Positions 28,517 through 36,798 of a stretch of DNA of 64,000 nt are shown here, one piece after another. The stretch lies in assembly GCA_905480605.1 (NCBI GenBank), contig CAJQRD010000035.1, positions 39,677 through 103,676 of the forward strand, given 5' to 3'. Both the position numbers and the translations under genes were made by a program. Positions within the stretch are counted from its first letter, which is position 1. Each line of letters begins with the position of its first letter. Under the pieces are notes generated by a model, which saw nothing but the letters and a program-made list of their open reading frames with translations, was not told the origin of the DNA and did no database searches. This DNA is from an uncultured Saprospiraceae bacterium (GTDB lineage Bacteria; Bacteroidota; Bacteroidia; Chitinophagales; Saprospiraceae).

Positions 28517-29206
28517 TTGCAACTAGAAATCATTTATAAAGATGAGAACTTAGTAGCTATAAATAAGCCTCATGGTCTTTTAGTACATAGAACCAAGATG
28601 GCAACTGACGCCAAAGTCTTTGCACTTCAAGAATTGCGTGATCAGCTCGGACAATTTGTTTATCCCATTCACAGATTAGATAGGAAGACAAGTGGTGTCC
28701 TAATATTTGCACTCAATAAAGAAGTACAGCGGAACTTATCTATACAATTTCAGGAAGGTAAAATCAATAAGACTTACAAAGCTATTGTACGCGGACATTT
28801 AAACGGTAGCGGTATCATTGATTATGACTTAACGAATGACCGAGGAACAGTTCAAAGTGCTATTACATATTATAATGCTCTCAATCACTTTGAAATAAAT
28901 GTCCCATTAGGCAAGCATAAGACCTCGCGTTATACATTGGTAGAGCTCAAACCAGAAACAGGAAGATTCCATCAGTTGAGAAAGCATATGTCTCATATCT
29001 TTCATCCCATTATTGGAGATAGACCACATGGCTGTAATAAACAGAATCGTATGTGGAAGGAGGAGTTTGAGATGACATCTATGATGTTGCATGCCGAGAG
29101 GGTTTGGTTTGAATATGAAGATGGAAAGACTTTTTCTGTATCTGCAACTGAATCTGATGAAATGACTAGAGTTGTTGATTTGTTAGGGGGTGATGCTGGA
29201 TTATAA
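28517..29206 (+). CDS. truC: RluA-family pseudouridine synthase, TruC-like (tRNA U65)
   Basis: Converts a uridine to pseudouridine, probably U65 in tRNA. The 229-residue length and layout match TruC: the opening LEIIYKDENLVAINKPHGLLVH, the catalytic motif HRLDRKTSG with Asp55, and ETGRFHQLRKHMSHIFHPIIGD, where the RluA-class enzymes bind RNA. The start is TTG; no in-frame ATG lies near it, and the preceding TAA is only 3 nt away. No S4 domain is present, as expected for TruC. Whether the substrate is tRNA or rRNA rests on resemblance only. Confidence 0.88.
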   Translation: MQLEIIYKDENLVAINKPHGLLVHRTKMATDAKVFALQELRDQLGQFVYPIHRLDRKTSGVLIFALNKEVQRNLSIQFQEGKINKTYKAIVRGHLNGSGIIDYDLTNDRGTVQSAITYYNALNHFEINVPLGKHKTSRYTLVELKPETGRFHQLRKHMSHIFHPIIGDRPHGCNKQNRMWKEEFEMTSMMLHAERVWFEYEDGKTFSVSATESDEMTRVVDLLGGDAGL

Positions 29207-29824
29207 TCTAATATTTAAGTTGAAGTTTTAGCAAACCTGCTGAAGTATAATATTGAAAGCTTTTAATCTAATTAATTATTAAGCAGTTTTAGTAAGGTAT
29301 TTATAAAGTTGATACTACCAATGTAGAAGTATTTTACCCTTAGACTATTTGTTTGTATTAGGGAATATAACTTCTTGGGTTTCCCCTAACTTTCATCTTA
29401 TCAAAATATATGCTAATGCAAATTACAAATCCAGAAGAGTTACGTATAACCCAGCAGAAGAAGTTGAAGAATCACCTGCAAATTTTAGATCATTTTGGGT
29501 ATTAAGTCTGTTCTATGCTAGTAAATGCCTTATGTGTTTCTTCCATAACAAGGAAAAAATTAAAGAAATGGTTAATCAGCCCGATATTGAAATTTGGTAA
29601 TCTCGTTTCCCCAATGAAAAATGGTATATAATTATTGAATTAGGTAGTAGCGGGTTAATTAAAGCAGGCATGATTTTGATTTGAAAATTACGTTTTGGGA
29701 AAAAAGGCAAGAATATGGATCAAAAAAAATGATCAATTAATAGTAATTGAAAGCAATTAAATATGATTTGCTAATTGGATTCTTCGGATTCTTATCTTTC
29801 TAAATATTTTCCAGATATTAAACT
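29207..29824. other. Gene-free stretch of about 620 bases
   Basis: No gene here is convincing. One + frame of 83 codons (29349-29600, TTG start) has a readable but unrecognisable protein (SNYKSRR-like basic segment, then FRSFWVLSLFYASKCLMCFF) and no ribosome binding site. It might be a gene remnant. The rest is AT-rich with many stops in all frames. Confidence 0.4.
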
Positions 29825-30160
29825 TTAGTATCGATAAACCACACCAATCAAATTTGCATTAGAAGACCAGTCTAGCCCATCGCAAATTTGGGTTCCTTGT
29901 ATGCCGCCAAGAACGCAGATCAAATCGCAGTTGCCATTATAAATAAATGCTTGACTGTCTGAAATACACGTGCCTTCATTAAAACAATATACATCCAAAC
30001 CATCAAAATTCCATTTTGTCAAATCACCCGACCCTATACAAGCCTGAGAAGCAAATACATTTATTTCATCGTCTACACACTGTGTAATTGTAATCTCCGG
30101 ATCATCGCTTCCGCAAGAAAAGATAAACAAAGCCGTTAGTAATAAAAATAAATTTTTCAT
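29825..30160 (-). CDS. Small cysteine-containing lipoprotein, DUF6970-like
   Basis: A 111-residue lipoprotein with signal ending IFSC (Cys16). The mature part holds seven further Cys residues, paired in short motifs (QCVDDEINVFASQACIG, VYCFNEGTCIS, NCDLICVLGG, QICDGLDW). The pattern aromatic-Cys, then a DxxA segment, GNCDLIC and a Gly-rich turn before a final Cys resembles small Bacteroidota lipoproteins annotated as DUF6970; I make this call by memory of the pattern. Six or more of the cysteines probably form disulphides. It stands alone on the minus strand, with 93 nt before the next gene's stop. Function unknown. Confidence 0.75.
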   Translation of the reverse strand: MKNLFLLLTALFIFSCGSDDPEITITQCVDDEINVFASQACIGSGDLTKWNFDGLDVYCFNEGTCISDSQAFIYNGNCDLICVLGGIQGTQICDGLDWSSNANLIGVVYRY

Positions 30161-30253
30161 AGTATTGATTTATGATTCAATGATAATAGATTTATCACGA
30201 TAGTACAACGCTTTAAGAATTATTTAAATTGAATTTAAATGTTCTTTAATAAA

Positions 30254-31420
30254 TTAAATCTTTGTCAATTCTTGTAGGTAGTGCCTTTTAATGCCAAAAA
30301 TCGCTTTTAAAGATTCGATTTCTTGTACCTTTACCGGATTCGGTTTGTCAAGATTCTGTGACTTCTTGGCTACAATTAAAAGGTTTTTAGAGGTGTGTTC
30401 AGATGAGATAAATTCCATAATATTAGTCTTGTATCCGTGAGCTTCAAGGATTAACGCTCTGATCGTATCTGTTAATATTTCTGCTTGTCTTTCTTTTAGG
30501 ATTCCATGTCTTGTTATAGAAGTTATAGCACCGTCTTCATGCATACTGTTTCTGACTTGCTTGTGACAGCAAGGAGAGCAAATAATATACTTAGCATTAG
30601 AATTTATTCCTTTAAATATGGCATCATCTGTAGCAGTGTTACAAGCATGCAACGCAATCAACATACCCAAGTTTTCAACCTTAAAATCTTGGATATAGCT
30701 TTCTACAAAGTTCAAATTGTCGTATTCACAAATATTAGAAATATAATTACATGTTTTTACCAAACCACCTCTCAATTCAATTCCTGTTATACTAACTGTG
30801 TCTCTATTTTCTCTTGATAAGTAGTCAAAAAGTGCAAAACTCAAATAACCTTTTCCTGAACCCATATCCAAAACTGAGAATTCTTTTGATAGTTGTGCTT
30901 TGTCAACTACAGTAGATATAATTTCTATAAATTTATTTATCTGTTTGAACTTGGAATGCATCGCTGACTTTATCATGCCAGATTCATTTGTTACTCCAAG
31001 ATGAAACAAGTACGGGGCGCTTGCAGGGATTAAATATTTCTTTTGCTTATTATGAACAAGAGATTTGAGTTGACTATCTGCTGTTTTGATTTTAATTTTC
31101 CAATTATTGGTGTTTGTTCTTGAAAGATGCTGAATTTCTGTTGTAGTGATTAATTCTGATTGATGGAAGGACTCAAGTAAGTTTTGTTCAATGACATTTA
31201 GAGCATCATCAAGTGTGTAGTTTTTTGTAATATCCTTTGTTTTGTGTCTAAACACAAACTGTAGTTGATACCCAGTTTTTAACTCTATCGGTTTTACAAT
31301 TATTTGCTTTAAATCTATATCACCTGACTTGTTATCTAAAAGCCTCAAGGATATGAGTTTTTTTGACTCAAAAGAAGTGGCTATTATACTTTTAAATTGA
31401 TCAAACTTATTTTGGTGCAT
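30254..31420 (-). CDS. SAM-dependent methyltransferase (Methyltransf_32-like)
   Basis: A 388-residue protein. The N-terminal 170 residues show no known domain. A Rossmann methyltransferase domain follows, with motif I VLDMGSGKGYLSFAL near residue 185, then ITGIELRGGLV, LGMLIALHACNTATDDAI, and a CSPCCHKQ motif near residue 282. The LHAC and PCCHK pair is characteristic of the family that includes eukaryotic METTL25, GSTCD and RRNAD1-like proteins; the substrate (RNA or protein) is not known for the bacterial group. It is monocistronic on the minus strand, and a matching promoter candidate is placed just upstream. Confidence 0.85.
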   Translation of the reverse strand: MHQNKFDQFKSIIATSFESKKLISLRLLDNKSGDIDLKQIIVKPIELKTGYQLQFVFRHKTKDITKNYTLDDALNVIEQNLLESFHQSELITTTEIQHLSRTNTNNWKIKIKTADSQLKSLVHNKQKKYLIPASAPYLFHLGVTNESGMIKSAMHSKFKQINKFIEIISTVVDKAQLSKEFSVLDMGSGKGYLSFALFDYLSRENRDTVSITGIELRGGLVKTCNYISNICEYDNLNFVESYIQDFKVENLGMLIALHACNTATDDAIFKGINSNAKYIICSPCCHKQVRNSMHEDGAITSITRHGILKERQAEILTDTIRALILEAHGYKTNIMEFISSEHTSKNLLIVAKKSQNLDKPNPVKVQEIESLKAIFGIKRHYLQELTKI

Positions 31421-31811
31421 ATACTCTTAAGCTTACTTTGTAAAGATGCAAAGGTAGCATTTCTAGTTTGTTGCTTTAAATGTGAAGTGACTACTATTTC
31501 AATAGCCTAAATAACGCAAATGTTCATATTGTGATTAAAGGAGATTTGACTTTTAATAAAGTCTTAAAGTCTTCATTGATGATTATATATAATCAATTGG
31601 TAGACAGTAGTTTATGTATTTTGCAATGATTTAGATTTGATATTTATGTTATTATATGAACTTTTTTTGAAAATAATCCGTTATGATAACTTTATGAAGA
31701 GATCTTCACTCAAACAAGCAATTTTCTAAATTAAGGTCGGTTTTTTTAATTACGACATCTTAAAACGGGTGATTATCTATATATTGTTAATACTAGAATA
31801 AAAATTTCAAC
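31421..31811. other. Divergent intergenic region
   Basis: The 391 bases between the minus-strand methyltransferase and the + strand small gene are AT-rich with no open frame worth naming. Apart from the promoter candidate at 31449-31480, I see no hairpin or repeat of note. A promoter for the 76-residue gene is expected here, but no good TAnnTTTG match was found. Confidence 0.5.
31449..31480 (-). promoter_or_regulatory. Bacteroidota-type promoter candidate for the methyltransferase gene
   Basis: On the minus strand a TACCTTTG element (consensus TAnnTTTG) at 31449-31456 is preceded by TTTA at 31477-31480, 20 nt apart. The first transcribed base would fall near 31441, about 20 nt before the ATG at 31420. 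Confidence 0.5.
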
Positions 31812-32042
31812 ATGGCTAGACCACGTACGAAAAAGTTTGAATTTGGAAAAGGGATTTATTATTTCAACATCAAAAAGGGTTATAATAATAATATCACAAT
31901 TAAAAGAACTGAAAAGAAGAAAGCAGTTGATGCTTATCGTCAGTATTTAAAAACACAGCCTGAAAATTGTGACTGGTTAGGTGTTTGGGATGGTAAGAAA
32001 TTCCAAGAAGACAACTTTGAAAAAGTAGCAGAAACTGTTTAG
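31812..32042 (+). CDS. Small basic conserved protein (76 residues)
   Basis: A complete small frame starting MARPRTKKFEFGKGIYYF and ending in an acidic FEKVAETV. It is lysine- and aromatic-rich, with WLGVWDGKKF near the end, and looks like a folded soluble cytoplasmic protein. I do not recognise a family with certainty. It has no operon partner: the next gene is 440 nt away, and a strong terminator lies 24 nt after the stop. That well-formed terminator, together with protein-like composition, argues that it is a genuine gene. A nucleic-acid-binding role would fit the charge, but it is only a guess. Confidence 0.75.
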   Translation: MARPRTKKFEFGKGIYYFNIKKGYNNNITIKRTEKKKAVDAYRQYLKTQPENCDWLGVWDGKKFQEDNFEKVAETV

Positions 32043-32065
32043 GTTTCACTTCTCAAAAATAAATA

Positions 32066-32096
32066 AGCGTTGCAATTAATTTTGCAGCGCTTTTTT
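32066..32096 (+). terminator. Rho-independent terminator
   Basis: Stem AGCGTTGCAA / TTGCAGCGCT (one G-T pair) around a 6-nt loop, followed by a run of T. It ends the unit of the 76-residue gene. Confidence 0.85.
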
Positions 32097-32481
32097 ATTG
32101 CCTTCTTTTGATTGAAATAAACAGAGTTGTAATAATATTCATACAGTTTTTGGTCTGAATAGAATATATTCCAGTAAATAGATCGTTAGGATTTTTTGAA
32201 AATAGGTTAGGCCTATGATTTTTCTCTTCATTTTACTTAAGTGTCCTTTTTATTCCTAAACTTTAACATTTATATTATTTTGTGATTTATCCACATATTA
32301 TGTTGGTTTTAATTAATATTACCAATATATAAATGGAGTATTTTTAATATTGTAGAATCCTTATAAATTGTGTTTAAAATACACTAAGATTGGAATACTC
32401 ATTCAGACTTAACTCATTGATTATTAATGACTAATTTTATATTCGAAACCAATAACTTATACTTCACTTAACAACAATAAA
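32097..32481. other. Intergenic region upstream of glpX
   Basis: About 385 bases, AT-rich, without a credible gene. A TAATTTTA sequence at 32432-32439 is one base from the TAnnTTTG box and is a weak promoter candidate for glpX. Nothing else stands out. Confidence 0.4.
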
Positions 32482-33435
32482 ATGAATCGAAATCTTGCTT
32501 TAGAATTTGTCAGAGTTACAGAAATGGCATCAATCGCCTCTGCCAGGTGGATGGGAAAAGGTAATGAAAAAGCTGCTGATCAAGCTGCAGTTGATGCAAT
32601 GCGTAAAATGTTGGATACAGTAGATTGCCAAGCTGTAGTTGTAATTGGAGAAGGGGAGAGAGATGAGGCACCAATGTTGTATATCGGTGAAAAAGTAGGT
32701 ACAGGTAATGGTCCCGAATTGGAAATTGCTCTAGATCCATTAGAAGGAACGACCATTTGTGCAGTTGGAGGTCACAACTCTATTTCTGTAATGGCAATTG
32801 GTAAGAAAGGAAACCTGTTACATGCTCCTGATATTTATATGAATAAAATTGCTGTTGGACCAATCGGTGTTGGGGCAATTGATATAAATGATACTCCTAC
32901 TAATAATTTGAAAAACCTTGCACAAAGAAAATCATGTTCTGTATCTGACCTTACGGCAGTCATATTGGACAGACCAAGGCACAAAGACTTGATTCAAGAA
33001 GTTAGAAATAGTGGGGCCCGAATTCATTTGATCGGAGATGGAGATGTTTCTGCAGCAATTGCAACGGCTTTGCCTGATTCCGGAATTGATATTTTGCTCG
33101 GAGTTGGTGGTGCACCTGAAGGTGTAATTGCAGCAGCAGCAATGAGATGTGTAAAAGGAGATTTTCAAGGTGTTTTGGTACCAAGAAACGATCATGATAT
33201 TGCCCGTGCAAAAAAGATGGGTGTTGATGACATCAACAAAGTCTTTACAATGGATGAATTGGCAAGTGGTGATGTTATGTTTGTGGCTACTGGTGTTACG
33301 GATGGCAGTTTACTCAAAGGTGTTCAATTTAAAGGATGGGGAGCTACCACACATTCAATAGTAATGAGAAGTAAGTCAGGAACAATCAGACACATTTCAG
33401 CTGAACATCATTTTGACAGAAAACCTAATTACTAA
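32482..33435 (+). CDS. glpX: Class II fructose-1,6-bisphosphatase
   Basis: Hydrolyses fructose-1,6-bisphosphate to fructose-6-phosphate in gluconeogenesis, cytoplasmic. The 317-residue length is normal for GlpX. Family marks: the start NRNLALEFVRVTEMASIAS followed by ARWMGKGNEKAADQAAVDAM, the metal and phosphate segment VVIGEGERDEAPML, the second metal motif ALDPLEGTT, and the substrate loop GVGGAPEGVIAAAA near residue 212. It is monocistronic, closed by a near-perfect hairpin terminator. It is the only gluconeogenic gene in the window. Confidence 0.96.
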   Translation: MNRNLALEFVRVTEMASIASARWMGKGNEKAADQAAVDAMRKMLDTVDCQAVVVIGEGERDEAPMLYIGEKVGTGNGPELEIALDPLEGTTICAVGGHNSISVMAIGKKGNLLHAPDIYMNKIAVGPIGVGAIDINDTPTNNLKNLAQRKSCSVSDLTAVILDRPRHKDLIQEVRNSGARIHLIGDGDVSAAIATALPDSGIDILLGVGGAPEGVIAAAAMRCVKGDFQGVLVPRNDHDIARAKKMGVDDINKVFTMDELASGDVMFVATGVTDGSLLKGVQFKGWGATTHSIVMRSKSGTIRHISAEHHFDRKPNY

Positions 33436-33457
33436 GCTAATTAAGAATGATTTATAA

Positions 33458-33496
33458 AAAAAATCCATGTCAATTTTAAATTGACATGGATTTTTT
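33458..33496 (+). terminator. Rho-independent terminator of glpX
   Basis: A perfect 13-bp stem (AAATCCATGTCAA at 33461-33473 with its complement at 33481-33493), loop TTTTAAA, flanked by A and T runs that extend the pairing. It could act in both directions. Confidence 0.88.
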
Positions 33497-33655
33497 CTTG
33501 TTAATTATATAAAATTGAATTTTGGTTTAGCTCAACTAAGTTGTTATTGGAATAAATATCTAGACATTTTAATCGTGCAATTTCAGATTTGGATGGAGTC
33601 ATTATTTTATCGTATATATCCATAGAGTTAGGTCCTGCTGTTGCTTTTTTATTTT

Positions 33656-34085
33656 TTAGTAATCGTTTTCATTTCTTTCATCAAACGTAAGCTGGCTAAG
33701 GTCACAAGATTCTTTATTAAATGTTGACATAACACCCAGTTGAGATTTCAAATGGTCCATTTAATATAAATTAAATTGCCATCTCTTAATTCAGCTAAAG
33801 TGTCTACTCCTGCACCTGATAGAATTGTACTAGTAATTGTAATGTCATTCTCAACCAATATTTTAAATTCAGAATCGATGTGTTCAGGCATTATTATATT
33901 GTCGATGAAATGCTCACTATTTCACCCAATGGGAAAGAGCTGCTTATAAGCTCAATACCATCAATATGAATCCAATATTTATCTGAAGTTGAATTATCTT
34001 CTTATGCTCTAACCGTAAGAAGATAATTACCTGCAATAGGGGCAGTAAATGTGGAGGTAAGCTGGATATAACCTCCTTTTAGTGG
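33656..34085 (-). pseudogene. Decayed minus-strand gene with beta-sandwich (carbohydrate-binding-like) remnants
   Basis: Three protein-like pieces in shifted frames are readable on the minus strand. From about 34085 down: GGYIQLTSTFTAPIAGNYLL then, after a stop, DKYWIHIDGIELISSSFPLG, which resembles a jelly-roll carbohydrate-binding module. Next is a 47-codon frame (33748-33891) with SEFKILVENDITITSTILSG and GVDTLAELRDGNLIYIKW. Then comes QLGVMSTFNKESCDLSQLTF to a stop at 33656. Frame changes and stops between them show decay. No intact gene exists between 33497 and 34206, and the segments outside 33656-34085 hold nothing recognisable. The jelly-roll assignment is weak. Confidence 0.4.
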
Positions 34086-34206
34086 AATGATATTCAGTAT
34101 ACTACAAAGTAACAAATGAACTGCTTGAACTTAAGATACAGACGATAATTGGTTGTAATAGATTTGTGTTAGAGGTTGTTCAAATTTAAATAGGTATAAA
34201 TCTCAG

Positions 34207-34626
34207 CTAGAGTATACTATCAACTCTGTGGTCTATTGAATACTTGCCAGAGCCAAGTAAATAAATGGTAAAAAAACCAAGGCCATACAAAATTGCTGGT
34301 TCCTTTGATGCTCCATCGGACATTGACATAAACAATGGATCTTGTCCGTGAATCATAAATGCAGCAATAAGCATTGTTATTATAACAGGAATAGCAGCAA
34401 GTCTTGTTTTAAAACCAACAATAATAAGAATACAAGCTAAAAGTTCAGCGAAAACAGCCAATGCCAAAGAAACTGTTGGTGGTAAACCCAAAATGGATGG
34501 AAACTTTATTTCAGCGCCAGAAAATAACATTTGAAATTTTGACAGCCCATGCCCCAGGAGCATAAATAGCCCAAAGCCTAACCTTAGAAATAATGCCGCT
34601 AAATCTGGATATCGAATGGTCAACAT
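34207..34626 (-). CDS. DoxX-family inner-membrane protein
   Basis: A 139-residue protein with four hydrophobic helices. Marks of the DoxX family: LAALFLRLGFGLFMLLGHG in the first helix, FAELLACILIIVGFKTRLAA after the second, and AIPVIITMLIAAFMIHGQD leading to the last segment ILYGLGFFTIYLLGSGKYS. The family is linked to thiosulphate or redox metabolism in some bacteria, but a precise activity is not known. It lies 13 nt downstream of the START-like gene and is co-transcribed with it on the minus strand. Confidence 0.9.
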   Translation of the reverse strand: MLTIRYPDLAALFLRLGFGLFMLLGHGLSKFQMLFSGAEIKFPSILGLPPTVSLALAVFAELLACILIIVGFKTRLAAIPVIITMLIAAFMIHGQDPLFMSMSDGASKEPAILYGLGFFTIYLLGSGKYSIDHRVDSIL

Positions 34627-34639
34627 AACCTAAATAATT

Positions 34640-35017
34640 TTATCCGCCACAAACTATTTGCAACTCGGAGATTTGAGTTGTCCATAAGTCAATTTGCTCT
34701 TGCTCTTCTCCTTTATCGCAAAAATCTGTTATTTCAAGAATTGTCTGTCTAGTAATGGCTGATTTGTACATTCTAAACTCGTAATATTCATTACTCTCAC
34801 TTTCTAACCATCTAAATCTTAACCTTTCTTCTTCTATGTCATCGATTAACATTGCTTCTTCATCAGATCCTTCCCAAGTAAATGTATAGATGTCTTCTTT
34901 AATGTCAACACCATCACTGAACCATCTTACTAGATTCTCTGGTGCTGTTAAAAATTGGTAAATTATTCCAGGAGAGGCTTTAAATATAAACTCCATCTCA
35001 ATTTTCACTCTGCTCAT
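34640..35017 (-). CDS. START-like (SRPBCC/AHSA1-type) domain protein
   Basis: Single-domain helix-grip protein of 125 residues, a widespread single-copy Bacteroidota protein. It opens with the strand KIEMEFIFKASPGIIYQFLT, followed by LVRWFSDGVDIKEDIYTF and the strand EERLRFRWLES, and ends in a long helix EEQEQIDLWTTQISELQIV. The fold binds hydrophobic ligands in a cavity; the ligand is unknown. It heads a two-gene minus-strand unit with DoxX and is divergent from rpoD. Confidence 0.88.
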   Translation of the reverse strand: MSRVKIEMEFIFKASPGIIYQFLTAPENLVRWFSDGVDIKEDIYTFTWEGSDEEAMLIDDIEEERLRFRWLESESNEYYEFRMYKSAITRQTILEITDFCDKGEEQEQIDLWTTQISELQIVCGG

Positions 35018-35164
35018 GTATGTTGTTTTTGATACCTATGGTACCGTGTTGAGGGCAAAATATATATTTTAATTCCATAAAAAAAAATAAAACCATGTTT
35101 ATTTTCAGTTATACATAAATAAAAGAGAAAGTTTGGATGTTTTAGCATAAGTTTCACTATTGCT

Positions 35165-35196
35165 ATTGCGATTGAGCAAGGATAATAATACATTTG
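35165..35196 (+). promoter_or_regulatory. Bacteroidota-type promoter candidate for rpoD
   Basis: A TACATTTG box at 35189-35196 matches TAnnTTTG exactly, with ATTG ending at 35168, 20 nt upstream. Transcription would start near 35203, about 30 nt before the rpoD ATG. Confidence 0.6.
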
Positions 35197-35231
35197 GCTC
35201 TTGTAACTGATTTCTAATAATAAACCAGAGG

Positions 35232-36098
35232 ATGAGGCAACTTAAGATAACCAAGTCTATTACCAATAGAGAAAGTCAATCTCTAGAAAAATATTTACAA
35301 GAAATAGGTAAAGTCGACCTTCTTACTCCTGAAGAGGAAGTAGATTTAGCCAAAAAAATAAAAGAGGGAGACCAGGAAGCCCTTGAGAAATTAACCAAAG
35401 CCAATTTGAGGTTTGTTGTTTCTGTAGCAAAGCAGTATCAAAACCAAGGTCTTTCATTATCAGATTTGATCAATGAAGGTAACTTAGGTTTGATCAAAGC
35501 TGCCCAAAGATTTGATGAAACTAGAGGTTTTAAATTCATTTCTTATGCAGTTTGGTGGATTAGACAATCTATCCTTCAGGCTTTGGCTGAACAATCAAGA
35601 ATTGTAAGACTTCCACTTAATAAAGTAGGTTCATTAAACAAGATCAACAGAGCGTTCTCTGAACTTGAGCAAGAATTCGAAAGAGAACCCTCTTCTGAAG
35701 AACTAGCTGAATTGTTGGAAATAACATCTGATGAAGTTGAAACCACTTTAGGTGTTGCGGCACGTCACGTATCAATGGATGCACCATTTGTTGATGGTGA
35801 AGACAATTCATTGCTGGATGTATTAGAGAATAGTGGTACTCCAGGTACAGATACAAAACTTGAATACGCAGAATCTTTGAGAAGAGAAATCGAAAGATCT
35901 CTTAATACGCTTACAGAAAGACAATGTGATGTAATAAAGTTATACTTCGGTATTGGAATCGAGCATCCTATGTCTTTAGAGGATATTGGTGATAGATTCG
36001 GTCTTACAAGAGAACGTGTGAGACAAATTAAAGATAAAGCCATAAATAAATTAAGATCAGCATCAAGAAGTAAGTTATTGAAACACTACTTGGGCTAA
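35232..36098 (+). CDS. rpoD: Primary RNA polymerase sigma factor (Bacteroidota short SigA)
   Basis: Housekeeping sigma factor that directs core polymerase to promoters. The 288-residue product is the short form typical of Bacteroidota, lacking region 1.1. Region 1.2 begins near residue 10 ([23 protein letters not shown]). Region 2 contains [39 protein letters not shown] and [20 protein letters not shown]. Region 3 follows ([20 protein letters not shown]). Region 4 has the helix-turn-helix [20 protein letters not shown]. It is transcribed alone, with a strong terminator 24 nt after the stop and an exact-match promoter upstream. Confidence 0.97.
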   Translation: MRQLKITKSITNRESQSLEKYLQEIGKVDLLTPEEEVDLAKKIKEGDQEALEKLTKANLRFVVSVAKQYQNQGLSLSDLINEGNLGLIKAAQRFDETRGFKFISYAVWWIRQSILQALAEQSRIVRLPLNKVGSLNKINRAFSELEQEFEREPSSEELAELLEITSDEVETTLGVAARHVSMDAPFVDGEDNSLLDVLENSGTPGTDTKLEYAESLRREIERSLNTLTERQCDVIKLYFGIGIEHPMSLEDIGDRFGLTRERVRQIKDKAINKLRSASRSKLLKHYLG

Positions 36099-36121
36099 TA
36101 TTATTTTTTTAAAAGAAATAT

Positions 36122-36157
36122 AAAGCATCTCAATTGTATTTTTGAGGTGCTTTTTTT
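36122..36157 (+). terminator. Rho-independent terminator of rpoD
   Basis: Stem GCATCTCAA / TTGAGGTGC (one G-T pair), about 7-nt loop, followed by seven T. Confidence 0.85.
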
Positions 36158-36224
36158 ATCGGTATAATGCTTATTTATAATATTAAATTCAAATGATAAT
36201 AAAGTCATAAGTCATTTAGGCATA

Positions 36225-36255
36225 TTTATTTCATAAACTATTACATTTACATTTG
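36225..36255 (+). promoter_or_regulatory. Bacteroidota-type promoter candidate for the Lrp-family gene
   Basis: TACATTTG at 36248-36255 (exact TAnnTTTG) preceded by TTTA at 36225-36228, exactly 19 nt apart. The predicted start near 36262 lies about 30 nt before the ATG. Confidence 0.6.
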
Positions 36256-36291
36256 AAAGGATAGAAATTTTCTAACAAAATAGCAATATCA

Positions 36292-36762
36292 ATGAAAAAA
36301 GTATATGCCCCGGATGATGTAGATCTTAAAATCCTCTCTATCTTAATGGTTGATGCTAAAAAAACCTATGCTGAAATTGGCAAAGAGCTTTTCATTTCTG
36401 GTGGAACGGTACACGTAAGAATTAAAAAATTGATGGATGCCAAAATTATTTTGAACTCCCAATTAAAAGTAGATTATGCAAAGTTGGGTTATGATATAAC
36501 TGCATTCCTCGGTATATATTTAGAAAAGAGTAAGTTTTATGATACGGTTTCGGAACAATTGGGACAGATTCCAGAGATTGTTGAAGCGCATTATACAACG
36601 GGAGTTTATAGTATCTTTGCAAAAATAATTTGTAGAGATACGGAGCATTTGAGAAATATCATATCTCATCAAATCCAACAAATTAACGGCATACAAAGAA
36701 CAGAAACCTTCATTTCATTGCATAATAGTCATGAACGACCTTTGCAAATTGCCGTTGAATAA
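36292..36762 (+). CDS. Lrp/AsnC-family transcriptional regulator
   Basis: Small DNA-binding regulator of amino-acid-responsive type, 156 residues. The N-terminal winged helix-turn-helix reads DVDLKILSILMVDAKKTYAE, then IGKELFISGGTVHVRIKKL. The C-terminal ligand-binding (RAM) domain runs from about residue 65 (YDITAFLGIYLEKS) to HNSHERPLQIAVE, containing EAHYTTGVYSIFAKI, the usual position of the turn that binds effector. It is a single-domain pair without duplication. It is followed 36 nt later by the S41 protease gene, possibly co-transcribed. Effector and targets are unknown. Confidence 0.93.
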   Translation: MKKVYAPDDVDLKILSILMVDAKKTYAEIGKELFISGGTVHVRIKKLMDAKIILNSQLKVDYAKLGYDITAFLGIYLEKSKFYDTVSEQLGQIPEIVEAHYTTGVYSIFAKIICRDTEHLRNIISHQIQQINGIQRTETFISLHNSHERPLQIAVE

Positions 36763-36798
36763 GAATAGAATAATTTAAAAGTAAATTCGAATAATTAT

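Noticed and set aside
29349..29600. 83-codon + frame in the gap after truC.
   Set aside because: TTG start, no ribosome binding site, no recognisable homology; kept only as a possible remnant in the gap description.
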